Shown here one piece after another: positions 43,926-52,278 of a stretch of DNA of 64,000 nucleotides. A model generated the notes under the pieces. It saw nothing but the letters and a program-made list of their open reading frames with translations, was not told the DNA's origin and did not search any database. The position numbers and the translations under genes are program-made. Source of the DNA: Arthrobacter sp. FB24 (lineage in GTDB: Bacteria > Actinomycetota > Actinomycetes > Actinomycetales > Micrococcaceae); the NCBI RefSeq assembly GCF_000196235.1, contig NC_008541.1:4464001-4528000 (forward strand). The letters run 5' to 3'. Position 1 is the stretch's first letter; each line of letters begins with the position of its first letter.

Positions 43926-44426
43926 CTAACTGACGGCGGCCACCCAGACACCGATAATCCAGGTGCTCGCGGCGAGGCAGGCCAGGCCAAACTCCACGAG
44001 CATGCCCACGCCGGTGGCTTTCAGGGCTGCCCAGCTAGTGGTCATGGCGGTCCGGAAGTCACGCGTGCGGTGTGATTCGCTGAGCAGCAGGCCGGCAGCG
44101 AACCCCACAAAGAGCCCCACCACCGGGATGAGGAACATGCCCACCACTCCAAAGACAAGCCCGGTCACCACGCTGCGGCTGGGGATGCGATGCTCCCTGA
44201 GTTTCCGTCCCGTGAGCACGGCACTGGCAGCCATTCCCGCCAGCACGAAGGCCAGGCCCACCCCGAACACCACCCACCCGGCTGTTCCGGCGCCACCCCA
44301 GATGGCCCAGGCCAGCAGGCTGAGTCCAATGAGGATGCTGCCCGGCAGCACGGGGATAACGGTGCCGGCCACGCCCACAACGATGGCAAGGCCGCAGAGG
44401 ACGGTCACGAGGATCTCGGGGTTCAT
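43926..44426 (-). CDS. DUF456 membrane protein
   Basis: A 166-residue protein with four to five hydrophobic segments: VLCGLAIVVGVAGTVIPVLPGSILIGLSLLAWAIW, VGLAFVLAGMAASAVL, a glycine-rich VVTGLVFGVVGMFLIPVVGLFVGFAAGLLLSE and a C-terminal helix. The IPVLPG and GLFVGFAAG signatures are those of DUF456. Function unknown. TAGACT six bases before ATG suggests a leaderless transcript. Confidence 0.85.
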   Translation of the reverse strand: MNPEILVTVLCGLAIVVGVAGTVIPVLPGSILIGLSLLAWAIWGGAGTAGWVVFGVGLAFVLAGMAASAVLTGRKLREHRIPSRSVVTGLVFGVVGMFLIPVVGLFVGFAAGLLLSESHRTRDFRTAMTTSWAALKATGVGMLVEFGLACLAASTWIIGVWVAAVS

Positions 44427-44479
44427 GCCCCCAGTCTAGGGTTGCCTGCGGCGGGCAGCGCCCGGCGGCTGCTTTCGAA

Positions 44480-44523
44480 AACGACGACGGCGGCGCCTCC
44501 CCAGCACGGGAGGCACCGCCGTC
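44480..44523 (-). terminator. Terminator after malic enzyme gene
   Basis: A 16-bp stem (44486-44501 with 44508-44523, one mismatch) and six-base loop. Read on the minus strand it is followed by a T-rich GTCGTTTTC. The stem shares GCCTCCC/GGGAGGC with terminators at 18506 and 50541. Confidence 0.8.
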
Positions 44524-44551
44524 GAACTTCATGGCGGAGGATGCTCCGCTG

Positions 44552-45766
44552 TTACTCCGCCTCGACCGCTGCGGCCACGGCGGCGGAAACGGCCGGTGCG
44601 ACTCGCGGATCCAGCGGGCTGGGCACGATGTAGTCGGCGGACAGCTCTGCTTCGGCCAGTTCAGCGATGGCGCGGGCGGCGGCAAGCTTCATGGCGGGCG
44701 TGATCCGGCGGGCGCCGGCGTCCAGCGCTCCGCGGAAGATTCCAGGGAAGGCCAGCACGTTGTTGATCTGGTTGGGGAAGTCGCTGCGTCCCGTGGCCAC
44801 AACGGCGGCGTAGCGTGAGGCGACCTCCGGCAGGACTTCGGGATCCGGGTTGGAAAGGGCGAACACGATGGAGCTGTGGTTCATGAGCTTCAGGTGCTCC
44901 TCGTCCAGCTTCGAGGAAGAGACGCCGATGAACACATCGGCTCCGAGCAGCGCCTCGCCGGGGCCGCCGGTGATTCCGCGCGGGTTGCTGCGCTGCGCCA
45001 TCTGGCCCTTCTTGCTGGCGGGGTCGGCTGCGATGTCCGCGCGGTCCTTGTTGATGACGCCGCGTGAATCGAGCAGGACGACGTCCTGGATGCCGGCGGT
45101 GAGCAGGATTTCCGCGACAGCGATGCCCGCGGCACCTGCACCGGAAACCACAACGCGGAGTCCTTCGAGTTCGCGGCCGGTCACCTTCGCTGCGCCGGTC
45201 AGCGCGGCGAGGGCCACGACGGCGGTGCCGTGCTGGTCATCGTGCATAACGGGGCAGTCCAGGGCTTCGATGAGCTTTTCCTCAAGCTCGAAGCAGCGCG
45301 GAGCGGAGATGTCCTCAAGGTTCACGGCGCCAAAGCTGGGGCGCAGGCGTACCAGGGTCTCAACGATCTCGTCCACGTCGGTGGTGTTCAGTACCAGCGG
45401 TATGGAGTCCAGGTCACCGAAGGCCTTGAAGAGCGCGGACTTGCCTTCCATGACGGGAAGCGACGCGCTGGGGCCGATGTTGCCGAGGCCCAGCACGGCG
45501 GTGCCGTCGCTGACCACAACCACCAGACGCTGGGCCCAGGTAAGGGTCTTGGCGAGCTCGGGTTCGCCGTGGATGGCGCGGCTGACCTGGGCGACACCCG
45601 GAGTGTAGGCAATGGAAAGATCGCGCTTGCTGGACAGCGGAACCGTGCTGGAGATGGACAGCTTGCCGCCCTGGTGGGCTTCGAAGATCTCCTGGTCGGT
45701 CAGCACGGTTGCCTCCTCGGAGGAACTGGCGGAGCTGTCAGCGGGAGTGATTGTTTCAGTGGACAC
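44552..45766 (-). CDS. NAD(P)-dependent malic enzyme
   Basis: A 404-residue bacterial short-type malic enzyme: LSIAYTPGVAQVSRAI and PVMEGKSALFK in the catalytic domain, CPVMHDDQHGTAVVALA for divalent-metal binding, and GAGAAGIAVAEILL for the dinucleotide fold. It decarboxylates malate to pyruvate. No phosphotransacetylase domain is fused. GTG 45766 was chosen because AGGAG lies eight bases upstream; the frame stays open to 45820. A clear terminator follows. Confidence 0.9.
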   Translation of the reverse strand: MSTETITPADSSASSSEEATVLTDQEIFEAHQGGKLSISSTVPLSSKRDLSIAYTPGVAQVSRAIHGEPELAKTLTWAQRLVVVVSDGTAVLGLGNIGPSASLPVMEGKSALFKAFGDLDSIPLVLNTTDVDEIVETLVRLRPSFGAVNLEDISAPRCFELEEKLIEALDCPVMHDDQHGTAVVALAALTGAAKVTGRELEGLRVVVSGAGAAGIAVAEILLTAGIQDVVLLDSRGVINKDRADIAADPASKKGQMAQRSNPRGITGGPGEALLGADVFIGVSSSKLDEEHLKLMNHSSIVFALSNPDPEVLPEVASRYAAVVATGRSDFPNQINNVLAFPGIFRGALDAGARRITPAMKLAAARAIAELAEAELSADYIVPSPLDPRVAPAVSAAVAAAVEAE

Positions 45767-46070
45767 GTCGTTGTCTCCTGGGGCTAGCCGTGGGCACACG
45801 GCACATGAAGGCTCAAGCACATAGGAGGCTCAAGGTGGGCTGGCTGGAAATTCTGCGGCCCAAGGGATGGTGGGGCCGCGGTGAAGCTCCTGCAAGGTAC
45901 GGGCTGCTAGCCGCTCCGGTTCTGCAATGGTAAACAGACGCGCGGCGGCGGAATGGACACTGGGCCGACCACCCGGCATGATAAAACGTTTATTCATACT
46001 TCCAGGTGAGCTACGTCACTTAAATTTGCCGTCATGAATGCCTTGGTGGTCTAGACCGGTTACGCCTGCG
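45767..46070. other. Intergenic region, 304 bp
   Basis: Upstream of malic enzyme and after the TetR gene. It contains the AGGAG ribosome-binding site of the former and, at 45984-45991, an AAACGTTT palindrome in an A+T-rich patch. No gene, repeat or RNA motif was recognised; the malic enzyme promoter must lie here. Confidence 0.4.
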
Positions 46071-46646
46071 CTAGCAGCGGGCGAGGAGCGAACACGCTTT
46101 TTTCAGGTCCTCTTCGGCCCCGAACAGTGACAGCCTGCGGCAGCGGACTGCCTGCACCAGGCCGGAGACGGTCAGCAGCAGAACGCGGGATTTGGCGGCG
46201 TCACCGGTTGCCGCCGTGACGGCCTGCTCTGCGATCACGTCGATCTCGCGCAGGAGAACCGTAGTGTCCTTGTCCTTTGCGTAGACGCACTGGCTCAGGC
46301 ATTGCTCCACGGCTGGCTGCATCAGCCGCATGTGGAAGATTTCCATCATCACGCCCGCAACGGAATGGACACGGCCTCCGCCGGATTCCGGCCAACTTCC
46401 CACCTGCAGCTCTCCCAGCTGCTTCCGGTAGAGGCCCAGCATCAGGTGGGTGGGGGAAGGAAAGTACCGGTACAGGGTTCCCAGCGGAACATTGGCTTTC
46501 GCGGACACCTCGGACAGGCTCACGGAGTCCAGCCCTTTCCGCGCGAATCCTGCGGCGGCATCCAGGATCCGGGCGTAGCGGATCTGTTGTCTGGGCAGGG
46601 TCGGCGGCGACGCCATGGGGGGAAGATCTGGATTGAGTTCAAGCAT
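46071..46646 (-). CDS. TetR-family regulator
   Basis: A 191-residue TetR protein. The HTH is in residues ~25-65 (RILDAAAGFARKGLDSVSLSEVSAKANVPLGTLYRYFPSPTHLML); the rest is the helical ligand-binding and dimer domain, with HMRLMQPAVEQCLSQCVYAKD. The GTLYRYFPSP recognition helix is typical. Target genes are unclear: flanks are malic enzyme and an MFS gene, both on the same strand. No clear ribosome-binding site. Confidence 0.88.
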   Translation of the reverse strand: MLELNPDLPPMASPPTLPRQQIRYARILDAAAGFARKGLDSVSLSEVSAKANVPLGTLYRYFPSPTHLMLGLYRKQLGELQVGSWPESGGGRVHSVAGVMMEIFHMRLMQPAVEQCLSQCVYAKDKDTTVLLREIDVIAEQAVTAATGDAAKSRVLLLTVSGLVQAVRCRRLSLFGAEEDLKKACSLLARC

Positions 46647-46794
46647 CAGCAGCGTTCCGGGAGTGGGTTTCGTATAGCGGTCAGGCGATCCCCATCACAG
46701 CACTGCCGCAGCAATTCGAGTCCACTATACGGCACCGGTCATGGCGCCGATTAGTCAAAACGGTGGGCTCCGGCGCCGCCGCGGTGCGCCGTTT

Positions 46795-48111
46795 TCAGTC
46801 CACGCCTTTGATCTTCACCACGAACACAGCGCCCAGCAATCCGATCACTGCGGCGGCGACGTACAGCGAAACGTAGCCGCCCCACAGCGTGACGAACGGG
46901 AATGCAATGAGGGGTGCCAGGACCTGCGGCAGCGAATTGGCAATGTTAATGACGCCGAGGTCCTTGCCGCGGTCCAGGGCGCTGGGCAGAACCTGGGTGA
47001 TGAGGGCGAAGTCCACTGCCAGGTAGGCGCCGAAGCCGATTCCCAGGACCGTAGCGCCCGCTATGGCGCCCGCCCAGTTGGGAGCAAATGCGAGGATCAG
47101 CGACGCGACGGCGATGATCACAGACGAGGCGATAACCAGCGGCTTCCGTTTGCCCATGCGGTCGCTGAGCGGACCGCCGATCACGCTGGTGACGATCACC
47201 ATCACCGCGTACAGGCCGGTAAGGATCAGCACGCCGAAGGCGGGCTCGATCCCTTGCGTCTCCTTCAGGTGCACTGCATCCGTCAGGAAGAACAGCAGGT
47301 ACAGGGTGACCATGTGGTTGCCGATGTTCACCAGCAGTCGGGTCAACCAGGCCCAGGCGAAGTCCGGATAGAGGAGGGGCGAGATCCAGAAACCCCTGGC
47401 AAAACCGGCCAGGCTGAATGGCGGGCGTGCCTCCGCGGGCAGCGGCACGTCGTCGCTCTTGAAGAAATACAGTGCCACGCCGGCAATCAGCGCTCCCGCG
47501 CACACCAGGTACCCCACCCCGAAGTTCCCGCTGACGACGGCGGCGATCACCGCGCCGATCAGGATTCCCACCGTCTGCCCCATCGCGGCGAGCCCGCCCA
47601 CGGCACCTCGCTGAGGCACCGGCACACGGTCCGGGATCGCGGCGGTAATGGCGGCGTAGGCGCCATTACAGCCTGCCTGGACCAGGCACCAGAGGATGGT
47701 CATGACAGCCACGTTCGGAGCGCCGGCCAGGGCAATGAGTGCGGCTGCGCCAAGAACAGCCCCGAACACAACCCACGGCACCCGGCGGCCCAGCCGTGAT
47801 GTGGTGCGGTCACTGAAGGCGCCGAAGAGCGGGTTGGCCACCAGGGAGACAGCGGCTCCGGCGCCGGTGACGAGCGCCAGAATGGCTTCCTTGTCACCTT
47901 CGCTGAAGTGCGCGGCCTGCTGTCCGAGCAGAACCTGGATGGGGCCGAAGAAAGCCGCGTTGATTCCCACATTCACCAGCACCACGCCGGTGGTCCAGAG
48001 CGGACGGACGCGCCGCTCCGGTTCGGCGAGCGCCGCCGTCGGGCTTCCCGCTTGCGGCGAGGCCACAGCGGAGGGGTCCGGGACGTGCCCCGGCAGATCT
48101 GACAGGCTCAT
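46795..48111 (-). CDS. MFS transporter, SLC45-like
   Basis: A 438-residue 12-helix MFS protein with FGPIQVLLGQQAAHFSE in TM1, LFGAFSDRTTSRLGRRVPWV in the TM2-3 loop (as in SLC45/GPH-type sugar carriers), IPDRVPVPQRGAVGG in TM4-5 and GGPLSDRMGKRKPLV in the mirror loop. It may carry sugars or glycosides. ATG 48111 follows GGGGAG; the frame is open upstream without a better start. Transcribed away from the RraA gene 110 bp off. Confidence 0.85.
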   Translation of the reverse strand: MSLSDLPGHVPDPSAVASPQAGSPTAALAEPERRVRPLWTTGVVLVNVGINAAFFGPIQVLLGQQAAHFSEGDKEAILALVTGAGAAVSLVANPLFGAFSDRTTSRLGRRVPWVVFGAVLGAAALIALAGAPNVAVMTILWCLVQAGCNGAYAAITAAIPDRVPVPQRGAVGGLAAMGQTVGILIGAVIAAVVSGNFGVGYLVCAGALIAGVALYFFKSDDVPLPAEARPPFSLAGFARGFWISPLLYPDFAWAWLTRLLVNIGNHMVTLYLLFFLTDAVHLKETQGIEPAFGVLILTGLYAVMVIVTSVIGGPLSDRMGKRKPLVIASSVIIAVASLILAFAPNWAGAIAGATVLGIGFGAYLAVDFALITQVLPSALDRGKDLGVINIANSLPQVLAPLIAFPFVTLWGGYVSLYVAAAVIGLLGAVFVVKIKGVD

Positions 48112-48160
48112 GGCGGCTCCCCCGGGAACTGATGATTGGTGTCCGATCAGACTATCGTGA

Positions 48161-48190
48161 GCATCACGGCCCGCATGCGGGTTGTGATGC
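48161..48190. promoter_or_regulatory. 30-bp palindrome between MFS and rraA
   Basis: Outer arms GCATCAC and GTGATGC enclose a perfect CCCGCATGCGGG core, with only a two-base mismatch on each side of the core. It lies between the divergent starts at 48111 and 48222 and may be an operator for both genes. No adjacent regulator gene is present. Confidence 0.55.
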
Positions 48191-48221
48191 CCCCCCGATA
48201 AGCCGATTCCAAGGAGGACCA

Positions 48222-48752
48222 ATGACCGCTTCCGCAGCCACCCCGGAAACCCCCGACAACGAAGGCATCCCCGAGAGCCGCAGAATCAACACTGCCGACC
48301 TTTACGACGAACGGGGCGAGGAACTCGATTCCATCGCGCTGCAGTTCCAGTCGCTGGGCGGCCTCTCGCACTTCAGCGGGCCGGTCCGCACCATCCGGTG
48401 CCTGGAGGACAACGCCCTGGTTAAGTCCACGCTCGGAACCCCGGGCGACGGCGCCGTGCTGGTGGTGGACGGTGCCGGTTCCCTGCGGACGGCGCTCATG
48501 GGGGACATGATCGCCGCGAGCGCCGTCGCAAACGGCTGGGCCGGCGTCGTCATCAACGGCGCCATCCGGGACCGCGAGGTCCTGGCCGACCTGCCGCTCG
48601 GCGTCAAGGCGCTCGGCAGCAATCCGCGCAAGAGCGCCAAAACCGGCGCAGGCCAAACGGAAGTGGATCTGGAGATCGACGGAGTCACGGTGCGCCCGGG
48701 CGCCATGATCTGGTGTGATCCGGACGGCATCCTGGTGGAACGCCAAGGTTAA
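48222..48752 (+). CDS. rraA: RraA-family protein
   Basis: A 176-residue protein of the RraA/MenG-like family. The GDMIAASAVANGWAGVVINGAIRD block holds the conserved Arg-Asp of the metal and pyruvate site shared with 4-hydroxy-4-methyl-2-oxoglutarate aldolases; GVKALGSNPRKS and GVTVRPGAMIWCDPDG complete the fold. In E. coli RraA binds RNase E; in other bacteria relatives are aldolases. Which role holds here is unclear. AAGGAGG lies four bases before ATG 48222. Confidence 0.86.
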   Translation: MTASAATPETPDNEGIPESRRINTADLYDERGEELDSIALQFQSLGGLSHFSGPVRTIRCLEDNALVKSTLGTPGDGAVLVVDGAGSLRTALMGDMIAASAVANGWAGVVINGAIRDREVLADLPLGVKALGSNPRKSAKTGAGQTEVDLEIDGVTVRPGAMIWCDPDGILVERQG

Positions 48753-48804
48753 TTCTTCATTTCGCAGCGGCTTCGCAGGATAAAGGGAACAAATCGCAAA
48801 GTAA

Positions 48805-48827
48805 GATAGTTACTGAAAGCAACTATC
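48805..48827. promoter_or_regulatory. Inverted repeat before DHA2 exporter
   Basis: GATAGTT and AACTATC, perfect 7-bp arms 9 bp apart, 36 bp before the exporter start. This is the form of a MarR or TetR operator. It differs from the MarR-gene operators at 53983-54012. Confidence 0.55.
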
Positions 48828-48862
48828 AAGCTTGATCCCCTTTTCTTTGTAATGGAGCAGTC

Positions 48863-50515
48863 ATGTCCAAAACCGCCGCCGGGCCCGTAGCCGGGGACGT
48901 CCTGACGAAGCGTCAGACCATCACAGTGATGGTGGGTCTCATGCTCGGCATGTTCCTGTCCTCGCTGGACCAGACCATCGTGTCCACGTCGATCTACACC
49001 ATCGCCAACGACCTCGACGGGCTCTCCCTGCAGGCCTGGGCCACCACCGCGTACCTCATCACCTCCACGGTGAGCACACCGCTGTACGGCAAGCTCAGCG
49101 ACATCTTCGGACGCCGGCCGCTCTACCTGACCGCCATCGTAATTTTCCTGGCGGGTTCGCTGTATGCCGGTTCGGTGCACTCCATGACCGAACTGGCCAT
49201 CGCACGCGGCATCCAGGGCATGGGCGCCGGCGGCCTGCTGGCCCTCGCGCTGACCATCATCGGCGACATTGTGGCCCTCAAGGACCGGGCCAAGTTCCAG
49301 GGCTACTTCATGTCCGTCTTCGGCATCTCCTCGGTCCTCGGCCCCGTGGTGGGCGGCGCCTTCGCCGGGTCCGCGAACATCCTGGGCTTTGACGGCTGGC
49401 GCTGGGTGTTCTTCATCAACCTGCCCATCGGGCTGGCCGCACTGGCCGTCGTCTTCCTCTACCTGCACCTGCCCGCCAAACACGTCAAGCAGAAGATCGA
49501 CTACTGGGGCGCCGCGGCCATCACGCTGGCCATCGTTCCGCTGCTCCTCGTAGCCGAACAGGGCCGCAGCTGGGGCTGGACCTCGGCGGCGTCCCTCCTG
49601 TGCATCGGACTGGGCATGGTGGGCATCATCGCGTTCCTGCTGGCCGAGAAACGCGCCGGCGATTACGCCCTGATTCCGCTCCGGCTCTTCCGGAACCTCA
49701 CGTTCGGCCTGTCCTCATTGCTGAACTTCATCATCGGCATCGGCATGTTCGGCGCCATCGCGATGCTCCCGATGTACCTCCAGCTGGTCAAGGGCCTCAC
49801 CCCCACCGAGGCCGGCCTGATGATGATCACCTTCACCGTGGGCATCCTCACCGGTTCCATCACCGCCGGACGGACCATCTCGGCGTCAGGCACCTACCGG
49901 ATCTTCCCCATCATGGGCACTGCCGTTCTCACCGCGGCCGCCACCGTGATGGGCTTCTCGCTGGGCGTCGACACCGCGCTCTGGGTGCCGGGCCTCATCG
50001 CGGTGTTCTTCGGCCTGGGCCTGGGCTTCTGCATGCAGCCCCTCACGCTGGCCATGCAGGTGTCCGTTCCTCCGAAGGACATGGGCGTGGGCACCTCCTC
50101 CGCGGCGTTCTTCCGGTCCATGGGCGGCGCCGTGGGCACCGCGGTCTTCATTTCCATGCTGTTCAGCCTGGCCGCGGACCGCATCGCCACCGGCATGAAG
50201 GATGCCATGCAGAACGCCGACTACCTGAAGGTCCTGAAGGACCCCGCCGTGGCCGCCGACCCTGCCAACGCCAAGCTGTACGAGTTCTTCAAGAACGGCG
50301 CCACCAACGACTCCCTCAACGACACCAGCTGGCTGCACACGGCCAACCCCGTGCTCACCCGCCCCATCACCGAGGGCTTCGCACAGTCGATCGACGCCGT
50401 GATGCTCACTGCAGCCGTGCTGACCGGGGTTGCCTTCCTGATCAGTTTCGCGCTGCCGAAGAAGAAGCTGACGGACCCGAAGACGGCTTCAAAGGAGGCG
50501 GTGGCGGCCCACTAA
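48863..50515 (+). CDS. DHA2-family (EmrB/QacA) MFS exporter
   Basis: A 550-residue protein with 14 membrane segments. LDQTIVSTSIYTIANDLDG marks TM1 of the DHA2 family (motif D1), GKLSDIFGRRPLYLT is motif A, and GDIVALKDRAKFQG with VLGPVVGGAFAG is motif C for antiport. Such pumps expel hydrophobic drugs and toxic compounds. GGAG lies before the ATG. A palindrome upstream points to a MarR/TetR-type repressor; a terminator follows at 50541. Confidence 0.9.
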   Translation: MSKTAAGPVAGDVLTKRQTITVMVGLMLGMFLSSLDQTIVSTSIYTIANDLDGLSLQAWATTAYLITSTVSTPLYGKLSDIFGRRPLYLTAIVIFLAGSLYAGSVHSMTELAIARGIQGMGAGGLLALALTIIGDIVALKDRAKFQGYFMSVFGISSVLGPVVGGAFAGSANILGFDGWRWVFFINLPIGLAALAVVFLYLHLPAKHVKQKIDYWGAAAITLAIVPLLLVAEQGRSWGWTSAASLLCIGLGMVGIIAFLLAEKRAGDYALIPLRLFRNLTFGLSSLLNFIIGIGMFGAIAMLPMYLQLVKGLTPTEAGLMMITFTVGILTGSITAGRTISASGTYRIFPIMGTAVLTAAATVMGFSLGVDTALWVPGLIAVFFGLGLGFCMQPLTLAMQVSVPPKDMGVGTSSAAFFRSMGGAVGTAVFISMLFSLAADRIATGMKDAMQNADYLKVLKDPAVAADPANAKLYEFFKNGATNDSLNDTSWLHTANPVLTRPITEGFAQSIDAVMLTAAVLTGVAFLISFALPKKKLTDPKTASKEAVAAH

Positions 50516-50540
50516 GCCCGTCCACCGTTCCTGCGCATGC

Positions 50541-50580
50541 CACGGGAGGCGGCCTTCTAGGCTGCCTCCCGTGTTGTTTC
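50541..50580 (+). terminator. Terminator after DHA2 exporter
   Basis: CACGGGAGGC pairs with GCCTCCCGTG (50564-50573), with GCC/GGC extending the stem through a mismatch, then TTGTTTCCTTC. Same GGGAGGC stem as at 18506 and 44486. Confidence 0.82.
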
Positions 50581-50726
50581 CTTCGTCCACCCGCCCTAAG
50601 TGGAACCTCACAGCGTGAAGTGGCACACTGTTTAGCGCGTGTGCGCCGGCCAACAGGGCCGGTTCCGTGGTCAACGATGTCCGCACAGCTAAAAACCCAA
50701 CGCATCAAAAAGCCCAAGGGAGATCC

Positions 50727-52166
50727 ATGTCCACATCCAGCACCGAAGGCCGCCCTGGCGTTCCCCGCAAGGTGATCGGCCTCGCAATCGCGGGAGCGGT
50801 GGGCGGGTTCCTCTTCGGCTTTGATTCCTCCGTAGTCAACGGCGCGGTGGACGCCATCAAGGACGAATTTGCCTTGAGCGAGGCCGTCACCGGCTTCGCC
50901 GTGGCCGTGGCCCTCGTGGGCTGCGCTGCCGGCGCCTTCCTCGCGGGCAAGGTGGCCGACAAGTACGGCCGCATCCCCGCCATGAAGCTCGGCGCCATCC
51001 TGTTCCTGGTGAGCGCCGCCGGCACCGGCTTCGCGTTCGGCGTCTGGGACCTGATCTTCTGGCGCCTGGTGGGCGGGCTCGGCATCGGCCTGGCCTCCGT
51101 CATTGCCCCTGCGTACATCTCGGAGATCTCGCCGCGGCATGTGCGCGGCCGGCTTGCGTCGCTGCAGCAGTTGGCCATCACCACCGGTATTTTCGCCGCC
51201 CTCCTCTCAGACGCGCTGTTCGCCAACTCGGCAGGCGGCGCGGACCAGCCGCTCTGGCTCGGACTCGAGGCCTGGCGGTGGATGTTCCTCGCCGGTGCCG
51301 TCCCCGCCGTCGTGTACGGCTGGATCGCCTACACCCTGCCCGAATCCCCGCGCTTCCTGGTCTTCAAGGGCAAGGAGGACGAGGCACGCAAGGTGTTCCA
51401 AACCATCGCCCCGGCAGAGGACACCGACCGCCATATCCGCGAAATCCAGTCCGCCATCGAGGAAGACAAACTCGCAGGCCAGAAGGGCTCACTCCGCGGG
51501 AAGGTCTTCGGCCTCCAGGCCGTGGTGTGGATCGGCATCACGCTCTCCGTGCTGCAGCAGTTCGTGGGCATCAACGTGATCTTCTACTACTCCACCACCC
51601 TGTGGAAGGCCGTGGGCTTCCAGGAGAAGGACTCGCTCACGATTTCGGTGGCCACGTCCGTCACCAACATCCTGGTCACCCTCGTAGCCATCGCACTGGT
51701 GGACCGCATCGGACGGCGCCCCATCCTGCTGGCAGGCTCCGTGGGCATGGCCGTTTCGCTGGGGGCCATGGCCCTGGCCTTCGCCTCGGCAACCGGGTCC
51801 GGTGAGCAGATTTCACTGCCCGGCGCCTGGGGTCCGGTTGCCCTCGTGGCCGCCAACGTCTTCGTGGTCAGCTTCGGCGCCTCGTGGGGCCCGCTGGTAT
51901 GGGTGCTCCTCGGCGAAATCTTCCCGTCCCGGATCCGCGCCCGCGCACTGGGCCTCGCCGCGGCTGCCCAGTGGATCGCCAACTTCGCCATCACCCTGAG
52001 CTTCCCCGTGATGGCGGCAGCTTCACTGCCCCTGACGTACGCCATGTACGCGCTGTTCGCGGCGGCGTCGTTCTTCTTCGTGATGTTCAAGGTTCCGGAG
52101 ACCAACGGGATGTCCCTGGAACAGGCGGAGACGCTGTTCGTGCCGAAGGGCACCGTCAAGGTCTAG
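50727..52166 (+). CDS. Sugar-porter MFS transporter
   Basis: A 479-residue, 12-helix transporter of the sugar-porter family. GGFLFGFDSSVVNGAV opens it, KVADKYGRIPAMK is motif A, and WRWMFLAGAVPAVVYG-ytLPESPRFLV is the PESPR signature. QQFVGINVIFYYSTTLW lies in TM7 and LVDRIGRRP in the mirror loop. It likely imports a hexose, pentose or inositol. ATG 50727 follows AAGGGAG. A palindromic repeat element separates it from the convergent MFS gene. Confidence 0.9.
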   Translation: MSTSSTEGRPGVPRKVIGLAIAGAVGGFLFGFDSSVVNGAVDAIKDEFALSEAVTGFAVAVALVGCAAGAFLAGKVADKYGRIPAMKLGAILFLVSAAGTGFAFGVWDLIFWRLVGGLGIGLASVIAPAYISEISPRHVRGRLASLQQLAITTGIFAALLSDALFANSAGGADQPLWLGLEAWRWMFLAGAVPAVVYGWIAYTLPESPRFLVFKGKEDEARKVFQTIAPAEDTDRHIREIQSAIEEDKLAGQKGSLRGKVFGLQAVVWIGITLSVLQQFVGINVIFYYSTTLWKAVGFQEKDSLTISVATSVTNILVTLVAIALVDRIGRRPILLAGSVGMAVSLGAMALAFASATGSGEQISLPGAWGPVALVAANVFVVSFGASWGPLVWVLLGEIFPSRIRARALGLAAAAQWIANFAITLSFPVMAAASLPLTYAMYALFAAASFFFVMFKVPETNGMSLEQAETLFVPKGTVKV

Positions 52167-52167
52167 C

Positions 52168-52272
52168 CGACGCTCTCTCACTTTTGGACCGAAAAGCACA
52201 AACGCTCTCTCACCCCGGCACGGCAGGTGAGAGAGCGTTTGTGGCAAACCGGCAGGAAGTGAGAGAGGGTCG
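52168..52272. repeat. Nested-palindrome intergenic repeat, copy A
   Basis: Inner arms CACAAACGCTCTCTCACC (52197-52214) and 52226-52243 are perfectly complementary over 18 bp with an 11-base loop. Outer arms begin CGACGCTCTCTCACTT (52168) and end AAGTGAGAGAGGGTCG (52272). It fills the gap between two convergent MFS genes and may serve as a two-way terminator. Related to 54022-54068 and 54641-54760. Confidence 0.82.
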
Positions 52273-52278
52273 TTCGGA

